A DNA stretch of 64,000 nucleotides from positions 62,001 through 126,000 of the forward strand of contig CAXRDE010000023.1 of NCBI GenBank assembly GCA_964229355.1, in the 5' to 3' direction. The number at the start of each line of letters is the position of its first letter. Position 1 is the first letter of the stretch. Origin of the DNA: CAXRDE01 sp964229355 (GTDB lineage: Bacteria; Cyanobacteriota; Sericytochromatia; UBA7694). A program made the position numbers and the translations under genes. Of the stretch, positions 17,210-25,479 are shown in pieces. The notes under the pieces are model-generated. The model searched no databases. It saw nothing but the letters and a program-made list of their open reading frames with translations, and was not told the DNA's origin.

Positions 17210-17814
17210 GGCCCTTTATTATTGGGGTGTCCGGCGGAAGCGGTTCGGGCAAAACCACCCTGGCAAACCGCTTGCAAGCCGAATTGGGCCCCGAAAAAGC
17301 CGCCATTTTGTACCAGGACAGCTACTATATTGATCAAAGCCACCGCTTTGACAAAGATGGCGGGGCGGTCAACTTTGACCACCCCGATGCCCTGGAGTTT
17401 TCGGCCCTGTTCAACCATTTGCAACAGCTCAAAAACGAAGAAACCATTCAGGTGCCGGTGTACGACTTTGCCACCCACAAACGGCTCAGTCGCACCACCA
17501 CCTTTCCCCCCAAACCGGTGATTATTGTCGAGGGCATCTTGATCTATTCATCGCCGGAGTTCTTACAGCACTTTGATTTGTCGGTGTTTGTGGATGCCCC
17601 CGAAGAAATTCGCTATGCCCGCCGTTTGCGACGGGACACCGAAGAGCGGGGCCGCACCGAAGAAGGCGTCTACCAGCAGTTTTACAACCAGGTGGCCCCC
17701 ATGCACAATCTCTTTGTGGAACCCAGCAAGGTCAACGCCAACATTTTGTGCGACGGCACCACACCCTTTGAGTGCGATATCGAAGATATTTTAGCGCGGG
17801 TGCACTTCGCCTAA
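17206..17814 (+). CDS. udk: Uridine kinase
   Basis: A 202-residue P-loop kinase that phosphorylates uridine/cytidine to the monophosphate. Walker A is GGSGSGKT (10-17); the DSYY and FDHPDAL segments and the RRLRRDTEERGR lid are typical of Udk. Slightly shorter than the E. coli enzyme. It starts on the ATGA overlap with upp, indicating tight translational coupling. Together with upp it channels uridine and uracil to UMP, the entry point of the URC route. Confidence 0.95.
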   Translation: MRPFIIGVSGGSGSGKTTLANRLQAELGPEKAAILYQDSYYIDQSHRFDKDGGAVNFDHPDALEFSALFNHLQQLKNEETIQVPVYDFATHKRLSRTTTFPPKPVIIVEGILIYSSPEFLQHFDLSVFVDAPEEIRYARRLRRDTEERGRTEEGVYQQFYNQVAPMHNLFVEPSKVNANILCDGTTPFECDIEDILARVHFA

Positions 17815-17828
17815 AGGCAGCGCCTTAA
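17812..17828. terminator. Short palindrome between convergent stops
   Basis: TAAAGGCAGCGCCTTAA forms a short AAGGC/GCCTT stem and includes the udk stop; the facing acyltransferase stop begins at 17825. The stem is only five pairs with a three-base loop, so termination is uncertain. Confidence 0.3.
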
Positions 17829-19273
17829 TGGGAGAGAACGGTGTCCTGCTGCCAAAAGGGCTTGCGATAACGTGCCACACGTGGGTGCCATTGCGGCCCC
17901 TGAACGAAGCCGGTACCGTCTTCTTTTTTGTGCAGCACCTGCACTTCCAGCAAGTGTTCTAAGGCCTCTTCAATCCAGGGCAAAAAGCAATGGGGGTGGG
18001 CTGCCACAAAATCTCGGGGGTGCGCCTGGGCGATTTCACCGTGATCTTCAACGACCTGCAAGAGGGTTTGGTAGGCCGTCACCAGGGGCTCAAACACCAC
18101 GGGCAAGAGCGCTTGTAGGGCCTGGCTGGCGGGGCCGCTTTCAGCCTCCAGCGCAGCGTCTCCTGGCAAAAAGCAGTGATTGTCTAAATGCTGCTTGACC
18201 ACCGGATGCTCGCCCCAGCGGGTGTGCAGTTCACCGTAAAAGACGTGCAACCACTGGTTGCGATAGGTGTATTCGGTGATGGCATCCACAGTGGTTAAGT
18301 CCACCAGGTCACTTTCCAACACCGTCATGCCCTGGTCGCGCAACACCTGACTGAGCCGCTCGACGGTCCAACCGGGCAGGGGCTGGTGGTGCAAAAAGGC
18401 GCGCAAATGAAAGGTGGTGACCACATAATGCCGCTGCAATTGTCCTACCACGTCCACACTCACCTGGTGCACGTCGCTTTCCGGGGTCAGGGCAATGGGT
18501 TCACCGCACACCAGATGCACACGTCCCACCACGATTTCCCCCCGCACCATCTCGCCAATCCATTTGAACAGGGAGCTGAGGCGCATCAGGGGTTTGGGCC
18601 CGCCGTATAATTCTTTGATCAGGGCCTTTTCTTCGGGCAGGCGGTCATAGCTAATCGAAATGGGTAAGAGCGTACAGCTCACCCCTGTGTTTTGCAGGGC
18701 CCGTAAGAGACCGCGTTTGGGCTTTAAGCACTGTCGTGCCCGGCTGCGGGTGCCTTCAATAAACATCTCAAGGGTCTGCTGTTGTTCCACCAATTGACGA
18801 ATCTGCTGATTCAAGGCGGGATCAGCCTTGCCGCGCCCTCGCTTTAAATAAAAGGCGTAGGTTTGCTTTAAAAACCAACCCAACAAAGGCAAATTGCCAA
18901 TTTGCAAATCCGCCGCAATGTACGGAATCGAAATCTTGAGTTCGGGGTGTTCAAAACACAAATACGAGCACACCACAAAGTCCATCAGACTGCGGTGGGT
19001 AGGCGCCAACACCACCAGGGTGTTGGGATCGCGTTCGGCCATGGTGTGTTCAAAACTCACCTGGTCAAAGCTAATGCGCGAGCACATCTTGCGAAAGGCT
19101 TTGCGCATCACAAAGCCCGTAATGCGAATGGCCCAGTTGCCGTTGGGCTTGTGTAAAAAGCTCCAGACAAAATCGGAGTAGGCATCCCGATGATCGCGGC
19201 CTGAAAAAACCACTTCTCGGGGATGGTTCAGGGGAAGGCTGGGGGGAGAGGCATCAACTTGAGAAATAGACAT
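17825..19273 (-). CDS. PlsB/GNPAT-like glycerol-3-phosphate acyltransferase
   Basis: A 482-residue acyltransferase related to PlsB and to dihydroxyacetone-phosphate acyltransferase. The catalytic HRSLMD (HX4D) is followed by a GNLPLLGWF block, FIEGTRSRARQ (substrate-binding) and LLPISISYDRLPE, in the family order. It would transfer an acyl chain to the sn-1 position of glycerol-3-phosphate or DHAP in membrane lipid synthesis. It is shorter than E. coli PlsB (about 807 residues), closer to the GNPAT-like type. ATG 19273 preferred; the frame continues to a TTG at 19324 without support. It follows the CFA synthase by about 55 bases on the same strand, probably the last gene of a lipid-modification operon. 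Confidence 0.85.
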   Translation of the reverse strand: MSISQVDASPPSLPLNHPREVVFSGRDHRDAYSDFVWSFLHKPNGNWAIRITGFVMRKAFRKMCSRISFDQVSFEHTMAERDPNTLVVLAPTHRSLMDFVVCSYLCFEHPELKISIPYIAADLQIGNLPLLGWFLKQTYAFYLKRGRGKADPALNQQIRQLVEQQQTLEMFIEGTRSRARQCLKPKRGLLRALQNTGVSCTLLPISISYDRLPEEKALIKELYGGPKPLMRLSSLFKWIGEMVRGEIVVGRVHLVCGEPIALTPESDVHQVSVDVVGQLQRHYVVTTFHLRAFLHHQPLPGWTVERLSQVLRDQGMTVLESDLVDLTTVDAITEYTYRNQWLHVFYGELHTRWGEHPVVKQHLDNHCFLPGDAALEAESGPASQALQALLPVVFEPLVTAYQTLLQVVEDHGEIAQAHPRDFVAAHPHCFLPWIEEALEHLLEVQVLHKKEDGTGFVQGPQWHPRVARYRKPFWQQDTVLSH

Positions 19274-19327
19274 ACTCCAAAGTATATCAGGAATTTTTGC
19301 CGCTGCCTCGGATTTACCCCCCAAAGC

Positions 19328-20596
19328 CTAATTATTAAATGCGTAATTACCGGATTTGGCCAACACCAGCTGAATATTGCCAATGTATTGCTCACGGAAG
19401 CCGCCTTCACAATAGGTCAGATAAAACTCCCACAACCGAATAAAGGCGTCGTTAAAGCCCAGCGCTTTTACCGCATCCAGTTGCGCAAAAAAGCGTTCCC
19501 GCCAGATGCGCAGGGTATCAGCGTAGTGCAGGGCGATGTCTTCCAGATGCACCACCCGCAGATCGGTGCGGTTTTTGAGCACCTGTAGCACGTGGGCCTG
19601 CGAGATCAGACAGCCGCCGGGAAACACATATTTTTTAATAAAGTCGATGGTGTTCAGATAGGTGTCGTAATGCTGATCGTTCAGGGTAATGCCCTGCAAG
19701 GCCATCAGGCCATCGGGTTTGAGCAGGCGACTGCAATGCTGAAAATACGTGGGTATGTATTGGTAGCCCACCGCCTCGATCATTTCCACCGACACCAGTT
19801 TGTCGTATTGCCCCGTGAGTTCGCGGTAATCTTTCTTTAAGAGGGTAATGCGATCGCTCAGGCCGGCGGCTTCGACCCGTTGTCGGGCCAGGTCATACTG
19901 GGCCTCAGAAATGGTGGTGGTGGTTACCCGACACCCGTAATGTTGGGCCGCATGCAGGGCCATGGAGCCCCAGCCCGTGCCAATTTCTAAGAGGTGGTCT
20001 TCGGGTTTTAAGCGCAATTTGCGGCACAAGCGGTCCAGTTTTTCGTACTGGGCCTCTTCAAGGCTGGCCTCAGGGTGCGTAAAAATGGCCGAGGAATAGG
20101 TCATGCTCTCGTCTAAAAACAGACGATAAAAATCGTTGCTGAGATCGTAATGGGCCAGAATGTTTTTTTTGCTGCCCTTGAGGGTATTGGCCTTCATGGC
20201 GTAGTGAATCTTTTGCACCGGGCGCATCAGACGGGCCATGCCCTTTTCGAGCCCCACGAGGGTATCTAAATTGCGCAAGAGCACCCGAAACACCGTGACC
20301 AGGTCATCGGTGGTCCAGTAACCCCGAATGTAGCTTTCGGCAGCCCCTAAGCTGCCACGCAGGGCCAACAAGGGGTAAAACTGGCGATTGTGCACCTGAA
20401 TCTGGGTTTTGAGTTCACTGTGTGGATCCCCCAAAATGTACTGGTTGTGGCGATCCTGCAGGACCACACAGCCCACGGCGATGGATTTCATTTTATTGAT
20501 CAGGGCGTCTCGGAACACGCCGGTTAACATGTCGGGATAATGCTTGTGTTCTAACCAGGCAATTTCATGGGCGATGGAGGGCGTCATGGGGGACAT
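19328..20596 (-). CDS. cfa: Cyclopropane-fatty-acyl-phospholipid synthase family
   Basis: A 422-residue SAM-dependent enzyme of the CFA/mycolic acid synthase family, which methylates double bonds of phospholipid acyl chains. The SAM motif LEIGTGWGSMALHAA, the N-terminal lipid-binding region with LRGSLGAAESYIRGYW, and the YDLSNDFYRLFLD motif are clear, as is the C-terminal QALxG(ITL)-IKKYVFPGG block. It overlaps the DUF1365 gene by 32 bases, and GAGG precedes its ATG. Its fixed neighbours (flavin oxidoreductase and DUF1365) are those of the sigma-E/ChrR-type clusters and of furan-fatty-acid clusters, so a product other than a plain cyclopropane ring is possible. Substrate double bonds could come from the desaturase at 3.1 kb. 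Confidence 0.9.
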   Translation of the reverse strand: MSPMTPSIAHEIAWLEHKHYPDMLTGVFRDALINKMKSIAVGCVVLQDRHNQYILGDPHSELKTQIQVHNRQFYPLLALRGSLGAAESYIRGYWTTDDLVTVFRVLLRNLDTLVGLEKGMARLMRPVQKIHYAMKANTLKGSKKNILAHYDLSNDFYRLFLDESMTYSSAIFTHPEASLEEAQYEKLDRLCRKLRLKPEDHLLEIGTGWGSMALHAAQHYGCRVTTTTISEAQYDLARQRVEAAGLSDRITLLKKDYRELTGQYDKLVSVEMIEAVGYQYIPTYFQHCSRLLKPDGLMALQGITLNDQHYDTYLNTIDFIKKYVFPGGCLISQAHVLQVLKNRTDLRVVHLEDIALHYADTLRIWRERFFAQLDAVKALGFNDAFIRLWEFYLTYCEGGFREQYIGNIQLVLAKSGNYAFNN

Positions 20597-21368
20597 GGTG
20601 GGGACCTCTTTCTTTTTTATAATCTAAGGGGTGGGGATGGTAACCCACCTGTTTAACCAATAATTTAGCGGCTTCCCAATAAATACCGGCCCACACCTGA
20701 GCCGTCATCCAGGGAAAACGGGCCAGGGTTTTGAGCAGGTTGCGGGTGTTTAAGGGCCGATGCTGCAGGCTCAGGGTGGCGTCAAACACCTGCTCGCCCG
20801 CGCGGGTATTGCGAATGTAAAGGGACAGATATTGTTCCGGGGTGGTGAAATACCAGTCGTAATGGTGATCCAGTTCAAAAAAGGGCGACACATGAAAGAC
20901 CTTTTCGGCCTGGTAGTGGTGCTTGCGCGGGGTACCCAGGTTTTCGGTGAGCACATAGGCGTAGCGTTCTTCCCAGGGGGTGTTGGTGACTTCCACCACT
21001 ACACAGTCGAGGGTTTTGCCGTCGGGGTGAAAACAATAAAACACCGTAATGGGGTTAAAGCAATAGCCGAAATAGCTCAGGTGGGTCAGCATGCGAATGG
21101 GGCCTTGCGGGCGATAGCCACTGCGGCGCTGCACCAGCAAACGCACCGCTTCCGACAAGTCTCGCTCTGCCGAGGGCAAATAGTTTTGGCGATGAAAAGA
21201 CACCACGCCGGGGCCCTGAATATTCCATAGACCGTTGCGGGGCATGACCTGATCAATTTCGGCGAGATCCAGGTACACCATAAACAGCGGATAGACGAAT
21301 TCATGGCGCGCCTTGAGATCGCGGCGGTGCTGAATGGTGCCCACATAAAGGGCCGAGTTGAGGCTCAT
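20565..21368 (-). CDS. DUF1365 family protein
   Basis: A 267-residue protein of the DUF1365 (COG3496) family. Conserved segments include the N-terminal ALYVGTIQHRR, the GPIRMLTHLSYFGYCFNPITVFYC core, and a PWEERYAYVL segment. No catalytic function is established for the family. It is translationally coupled to the upstream flavoprotein (ATGA overlap) and overlaps the CFA synthase, so the three proteins probably act together on lipids. Confidence 0.88.
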   Translation of the reverse strand: MSLNSALYVGTIQHRRDLKARHEFVYPLFMVYLDLAEIDQVMPRNGLWNIQGPGVVSFHRQNYLPSAERDLSEAVRLLVQRRSGYRPQGPIRMLTHLSYFGYCFNPITVFYCFHPDGKTLDCVVVEVTNTPWEERYAYVLTENLGTPRKHHYQAEKVFHVSPFFELDHHYDWYFTTPEQYLSLYIRNTRAGEQVFDATLSLQHRPLNTRNLLKTLARFPWMTAQVWAGIYWEAAKLLVKQVGYHPHPLDYKKERGPHHVPHDALHRP

Positions 21369-22633
21369 AAAACGGGTTCCGCCGAGCCCAGGGTCTGGCG
21401 CTGACGCAAATGGTCTACCGCTTGCATGGCGGACCAGGCCCCGTCTTCATGAAAGCCGTAGCGCCAGTAGGCCCCACAATACACAATATTGCCCGCGCGG
21501 TTGAGGGCGTCGTGCTGCTGTTGGGCTGCCACACCTTCGGGGGTAAACACGGGGTGATGGTACACCAATCGTTGAATCACGTGTTCTTCGGGAATGGGGT
21601 TGGGATAGTTTAAGGTCACACAAAAGGTGACCGGGGCCTGAATGCTTTGCAAAATATTCATATTGTAGGTCAAACAGGCCAGGTCGGGCATGTTGTGGGG
21701 AATATGATAATTCCAGCTGGCCCAGGCCGCGCGCTTGCGCGGTAAAATAGCGTCCCAGGTATGCAGCACCACGTCATTGCGCTGGTAAGGAAAGGCCTTG
21801 AGAATCTCTGTGGTTTGCGAAGTGGGGTTTTGGAGCATTTGCAGGGCCTGATCTGCATGACAGGCCATAACCACCGCATCGTAAGTGGCTTCATCGCTTT
21901 CAGTAAAGACGCGCACCTGGTGGCCTTCGTCTTCCACGGCTTTGACCGGGCTGTGGTAGCGAATGCGGTCGGCAAAAGGCTGAATCAGGCGCTCCACATA
22001 GCGCGAAGACCCACCGGGCACCACCAGCCACTGGGGATGGTCACTGATGGTGAGCAAACCGTGGTTTTTAAAAAAGCGAATAAAGAACTTGGCGGGAAAG
22101 CGAAACATTTGCGCATAAGAACTCGACCACAGGGCGGAACCCATGGGCACAATGAATTTTTCAATAAAGATGTCGGAAAAGCCCTCGGCCTTTAAATAAT
22201 CCCCAAAGGGCAATTCGCCTTTGCCATCGTCTAAATGGCGGGCCGCCGTGCGCTGAAAGCGCAACAGATCTTGAATCATGCGCCAAAAGCGCGGGTTCAC
22301 CAGATTGCGTTTTTGGGCAAAGAGTTGCGGCAAGCTTTCGCTATTGTATTCCAGCCCTGTTTGTTCGCACTTCACCGAAAACCCCATGGTGGTAGGCTGG
22401 CCCACCACACCAATCTCGTCCATCATGCGGCAAAAATTGGGGTAGGTCTGGGTGTTAAAAATAATGAAGCCGGTGTCCACATGATAGGTTTTTTCGGGAC
22501 GACGGACCTCGACGGTATGGGTATGCCCCCCCAGACGGGCGCGGGCTTCATACAGGGTAATTTCATGATCCTGATACAGGGAGCGGGCGGCGGTTAGCCC
22601 TGAGATTCCACTTCCAATGATGGCAATTTTCAA
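21365..22633 (-). CDS. FAD-dependent oxidoreductase (COG2907, amine-oxidase fold)
   Basis: A 422-residue flavoprotein. The N-terminal dinucleotide-binding motif IIGSGISGLTAARSL and the following GGHTHTVEV (FAD ribose and GG-motif) are clear; the C-terminal region has the usual FAD-binding GAYWRYGFHEDG. It belongs to the COG2907 group found beside DUF1365 and CFA synthase genes, where it may desaturate or oxidise an acyl chain. The start is TTG (22633) with AGGT upstream, giving the motif its normal position. First gene of the four-gene minus-strand operon ending at 17825. Confidence 0.9.
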   Translation of the reverse strand: MKIAIIGSGISGLTAARSLYQDHEITLYEARARLGGHTHTVEVRRPEKTYHVDTGFIIFNTQTYPNFCRMMDEIGVVGQPTTMGFSVKCEQTGLEYNSESLPQLFAQKRNLVNPRFWRMIQDLLRFQRTAARHLDDGKGELPFGDYLKAEGFSDIFIEKFIVPMGSALWSSSYAQMFRFPAKFFIRFFKNHGLLTISDHPQWLVVPGGSSRYVERLIQPFADRIRYHSPVKAVEDEGHQVRVFTESDEATYDAVVMACHADQALQMLQNPTSQTTEILKAFPYQRNDVVLHTWDAILPRKRAAWASWNYHIPHNMPDLACLTYNMNILQSIQAPVTFCVTLNYPNPIPEEHVIQRLVYHHPVFTPEGVAAQQQHDALNRAGNIVYCGAYWRYGFHEDGAWSAMQAVDHLRQRQTLGSAEPVL

Positions 22634-22748
22634 AACAAATACCTGCTTCTGATGATCTTGTTATGGTTCTATTGTGAGTCAAGTTTTTCAAAAAATCAAG
22701 TTTACTGTAGTTAATTTATTGAAGCGGAGACATATTAAAAATAGAATA

Positions 22749-22777
22749 CCCCCTGAGATAACATTGTATACAGGGGG
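22749..22777 (-). terminator. Strong hairpin terminator
   Basis: CCCCCTG (22749-22755) and CAGGGGG (22771-22777) form a seven-pair GC stem with a 15-base loop. On the minus strand it is followed by TATTCTATTTTT, so it most likely ends transcription of the lipoprotein gene at 22830; the other strand is also T-rich. Confidence 0.7.
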
Positions 22778-22829
22778 ATTCTTTAAATTTATACACTTTT
22801 TTTACATGGAAAAAATAACTTAACCGAAG

Positions 22830-23387
22830 TTAATCGACCCAACCCAGGGTCACTTTTAAGTTGCGGTCTTTAATGGCTACTTTTTTCAGGGCCTGACGGG
22901 TGACTTTTTGGGCGGTGCTGTTTTGGGGTTTAAGGGTGTAAACCGGCACACGGGTGAGGTATTGCTGCACCACGGGCAACAGGTAACGCACCACCCCGGT
23001 AGAAACCTGGGTGGGCACCCCGTTCATGTTCATGTCTTCCACACGGGGCTCAATCAAATAAAAGGTGCCCGTATCAGAGGCGTAATCCAGACCAAAAGAC
23101 AGGCGCAGCTGCCCGGGCCACACAGAGCCTGCGGCGGTGACTTTGCTTTGCAACAGCAACTCGGCCCGCTCGGAGCCGTCTTTTAAAATCAGATCGGGCT
23201 GCTGCAAATCCAGTTGCAATTGGCCCAGTAACGCTTCTTTGTGCAGCGGAAAATACCCGCTCATTTTGCTTTCGATTTGCTGTTCGCTCACGTTAAAGCT
23301 CAGCCCCTCGTCTTCACAGCCCGTTAGCGCCAGGGGACTTAACCACACTGAAGCGAGCATTAAAGCAGTCAGCACACGTTTGATCAT
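22830..23387 (-). CDS. DUF1439/YceB-like lipoprotein
   Basis: A 185-residue lipoprotein with a basic start, hydrophobic core and lipobox LTGC (cysteine near 24). The mature part resembles the DUF1439 family represented by E. coli YceB (FPLHKEALLGQLQLDLQQPDLILKD and the C-terminal VYTLKP). The family has a lipid-binding-like fold and unknown function. It has AGGA before the ATG, stands alone, is divergent from the metal-efflux genes, and ends in a good terminator. Confidence 0.75.
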   Translation of the reverse strand: MIKRVLTALMLASVWLSPLALTGCEDEGLSFNVSEQQIESKMSGYFPLHKEALLGQLQLDLQQPDLILKDGSERAELLLQSKVTAAGSVWPGQLRLSFGLDYASDTGTFYLIEPRVEDMNMNGVPTQVSTGVVRYLLPVVQQYLTRVPVYTLKPQNSTAQKVTRQALKKVAIKDRNLKVTLGWVD

Positions 23388-23445
23388 GAAAGGGTTCCTT
23401 TAGAAATTTTAAGTTGTGTGCTGCTATTCTAACAAACAATTGTGC

Positions 23446-23451
23446 TACAAT
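23446..23451 (+). promoter_or_regulatory. -10 TACAAT, leaderless start of efflux operon
   Basis: TACAAT ends seven bases before the ATG at 23459 and no Shine-Dalgarno is present. It would be the promoter for the His-rich protein and the czc genes. No -35 match is convincing, which fits activator control. Confidence 0.5.
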
Positions 23452-23458
23452 CATCCAC

Positions 23459-23968
23459 ATGTTCTGGAAACGCCTTGGCCTGTTGGGTTTTTTGTTAACC
23501 ACCCTGGTGGCCCACCTTATTTTTGGGCAAGACAATAGCCACAGTTTGTTGGTGATCTGTTTTGGTGACAATGGCCATGTGGCCATGGAAAGCCTGGATG
23601 TATCCCATCATACACAGAACAACGCCCTTCCTGATGCCCACGCCCTGGAACCTATCGCGGTGCATGCCCATGCAGAAACATCGCAAAAATTAGCCCACTG
23701 TGAAAGCACCCAAAGCTGCCACGATATTATCCTGGCCCTGGATCATGACGATCACATGGTGCTGCCCAACACCGCACTGGATTGGAATGATCTGCATGAG
23801 GCCGCGTATACCCTACATCGCTTTATCACGCCCTATCCATCGCGCGATAGCGTAATCTTGCCGGTGTCCGTGGCCCGCATCAGTCCCGATCAGCCCCGTG
23901 ATCTTGCGACACCCAGCGCGATCACCGCGCAACACGAAACCTTAAACCACACCATTTTACTGATTTAA
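23459..23968 (+). CDS. Secreted His-rich protein heading metal-efflux operon
   Basis: A 169-residue protein with an N-terminal hydrophobic segment (LGLLGFLLTTLVAHLIFG) and a mature part rich in His, Asp and Cys, including clusters such as HAHAETSQKLAHCESTQSCHD and LDHDDHM. Not a family I recognise. Small His-rich periplasmic or exported proteins occur at the head of czc/cus-type operons and may bind or sense metal. It is followed by czcB after 53 bases. It lacks a lipobox. Metal binding is an inference from composition and context. Confidence 0.6.
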   Translation: MFWKRLGLLGFLLTTLVAHLIFGQDNSHSLLVICFGDNGHVAMESLDVSHHTQNNALPDAHALEPIAVHAHAETSQKLAHCESTQSCHDIILALDHDDHMVLPNTALDWNDLHEAAYTLHRFITPYPSRDSVILPVSVARISPDQPRDLATPSAITAQHETLNHTILLI

Positions 23969-24021
23969 AGCCTGCTGTATTTCCCCCTCTCTTCTCATCA
24001 ATACAGTAAGGATTATGCTCT

Positions 24022-25467
24022 ATGCATCGTAAAGATTTGGGCCTTGCCGCCCTGATTGCCAGTTTATTTCTTGTGATTTTTATCTGGGTGCTCTATGCGC
24101 CCGCGACCCCCTCTCAAACCGAGAACCCCACCCACAAAGCGGGTGAAGCGCACGCCGAAGGCGGCAACGAACCCGCCGAAGGCGATAGTGTCGAGATCGC
24201 CCCTGAAGTGCGCAAAGCCCAACAGATTCAATGGGAAACTGCCGCCAGTCAAACCCTGCGCAGTGCACTGCGCTTGCCCGGAAAAATCGCCGCCGTTCAG
24301 GACCAATTGGGGCATTTATCGCCCCGGGTGAGCGGGGTGGTGACCGCCGTGTACAAGCACCTGGGCGACACCGTCAAAAAAGGCGAGGTGCTGGCCACCC
24401 TCAACAGCCCCGAACTGGGAGCTCTGCGTTTAAAACACAAACAAGCCCAGCAATTGTACGCCCAGGCCCAGCGCCGCTACCAGCTCGAAAAGCAGTGGGT
24501 GAGTAACAGTGAAGCCCTCATGAATAGCCTGGCCCAAAACCGCACAATTACGCCCCATCACCAGCGCTTGATTCAGCAGGCCATGGGCAATGAGCGCAGT
24601 CAGCTTACCCAGGCCTATACCCGTTACCAATTGGCCTCAAGAGCCTATGACCGGGAGCTGGCCCTGTTAAAAAATCAGGCCACCACCGAGGTGGATGTGC
24701 AACAGGCCGAAAAACAAAAGACCGATGCCCAGGCGGATTACCAGGGGACCGTAGAAAGCCTCTTGCAAAATCACCAGCTGAGCCTGATGAATCAGGAGCA
24801 AGCCCAACTGGATGCCAAAACCCAGTGGGAAATTGCGCGCCAGGCCCTGACCACCCTTGATGTCAGTCCCGAAAGTTCAGGCACCCAATACAGTCTGCGC
24901 AGTCCCATGGACGGCACCTTGCTCGAAAAACATATTGCCCTGGGCGAAAGCCTCAGTGCAGAAGCACGGGTGTTTACCCTGGCCAATTTGGGCACGGTGT
25001 GGGCCGAAATGATGATTCCAGAGCACAATCTGTCACAGGTGCGTCTGGGAAGCCCCATTACGGTTTATGCCCAGGCCAGTGAAGCCAAAACCACCGGTAC
25101 CGTCAGCCATATTCAAAGTGCAGTGGAAGCCAGCAGCCAAACCGTGGAAGCCCACGCCGAAATTGCTAACCCCAAAGGACTCTGGAAGCCAGATATGTTT
25201 GTGACCGTGGCCTTACAAAGCACCGGTATCAAAGTACCTCTGGCGGTTCCCCGCGCTGCTTTACAACCCTTTGAAAACAATTGGGTGGTCTTTGTGCCTG
25301 GCCCACACGCCAACAGCTTAAAAGCCCAGGTGGTGCGTACAGGCCGTGAAAGCCAGGATTGGGTGGAAATTACCGCCGGTCTCAAGGCCGGACAAAAATA
25401 CATTGCCAAAAACGCCTTTTTGGTCAAAGCCGAGCTGGAAAAATCCAGCGCCAGCCATGGCCATTAG
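24022..25467 (+). CDS. czcB: RND efflux membrane-fusion protein, CzcB-like
   Basis: A 481-residue periplasmic adaptor of the HlyD/MFP family with an N-terminal membrane anchor (LGLAALIASLFLVIFIWVLY). The barrel-sandwich half-motif LSPRVSGVVTAVYKHLGDTVKKG and a long coiled-coil hairpin rich in Gln/Ala/Lys (about residues 135-270) are clear; a second lipoyl half and beta-barrel follow. It links the inner-membrane RND pump to the outer-membrane channel. An acidic/His segment (KAGEAHAEGGNEPAEGD) near the N-terminus may bind metal. First of the czcBAC trio; AAGGA upstream. Confidence 0.9.
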   Translation: MHRKDLGLAALIASLFLVIFIWVLYAPATPSQTENPTHKAGEAHAEGGNEPAEGDSVEIAPEVRKAQQIQWETAASQTLRSALRLPGKIAAVQDQLGHLSPRVSGVVTAVYKHLGDTVKKGEVLATLNSPELGALRLKHKQAQQLYAQAQRRYQLEKQWVSNSEALMNSLAQNRTITPHHQRLIQQAMGNERSQLTQAYTRYQLASRAYDRELALLKNQATTEVDVQQAEKQKTDAQADYQGTVESLLQNHQLSLMNQEQAQLDAKTQWEIARQALTTLDVSPESSGTQYSLRSPMDGTLLEKHIALGESLSAEARVFTLANLGTVWAEMMIPEHNLSQVRLGSPITVYAQASEAKTTGTVSHIQSAVEASSQTVEAHAEIANPKGLWKPDMFVTVALQSTGIKVPLAVPRAALQPFENNWVVFVPGPHANSLKAQVVRTGRESQDWVEITAGLKAGQKYIAKNAFLVKAELEKSSASHGH

Positions 25468-25479
25468 GAGGTTCAACCC

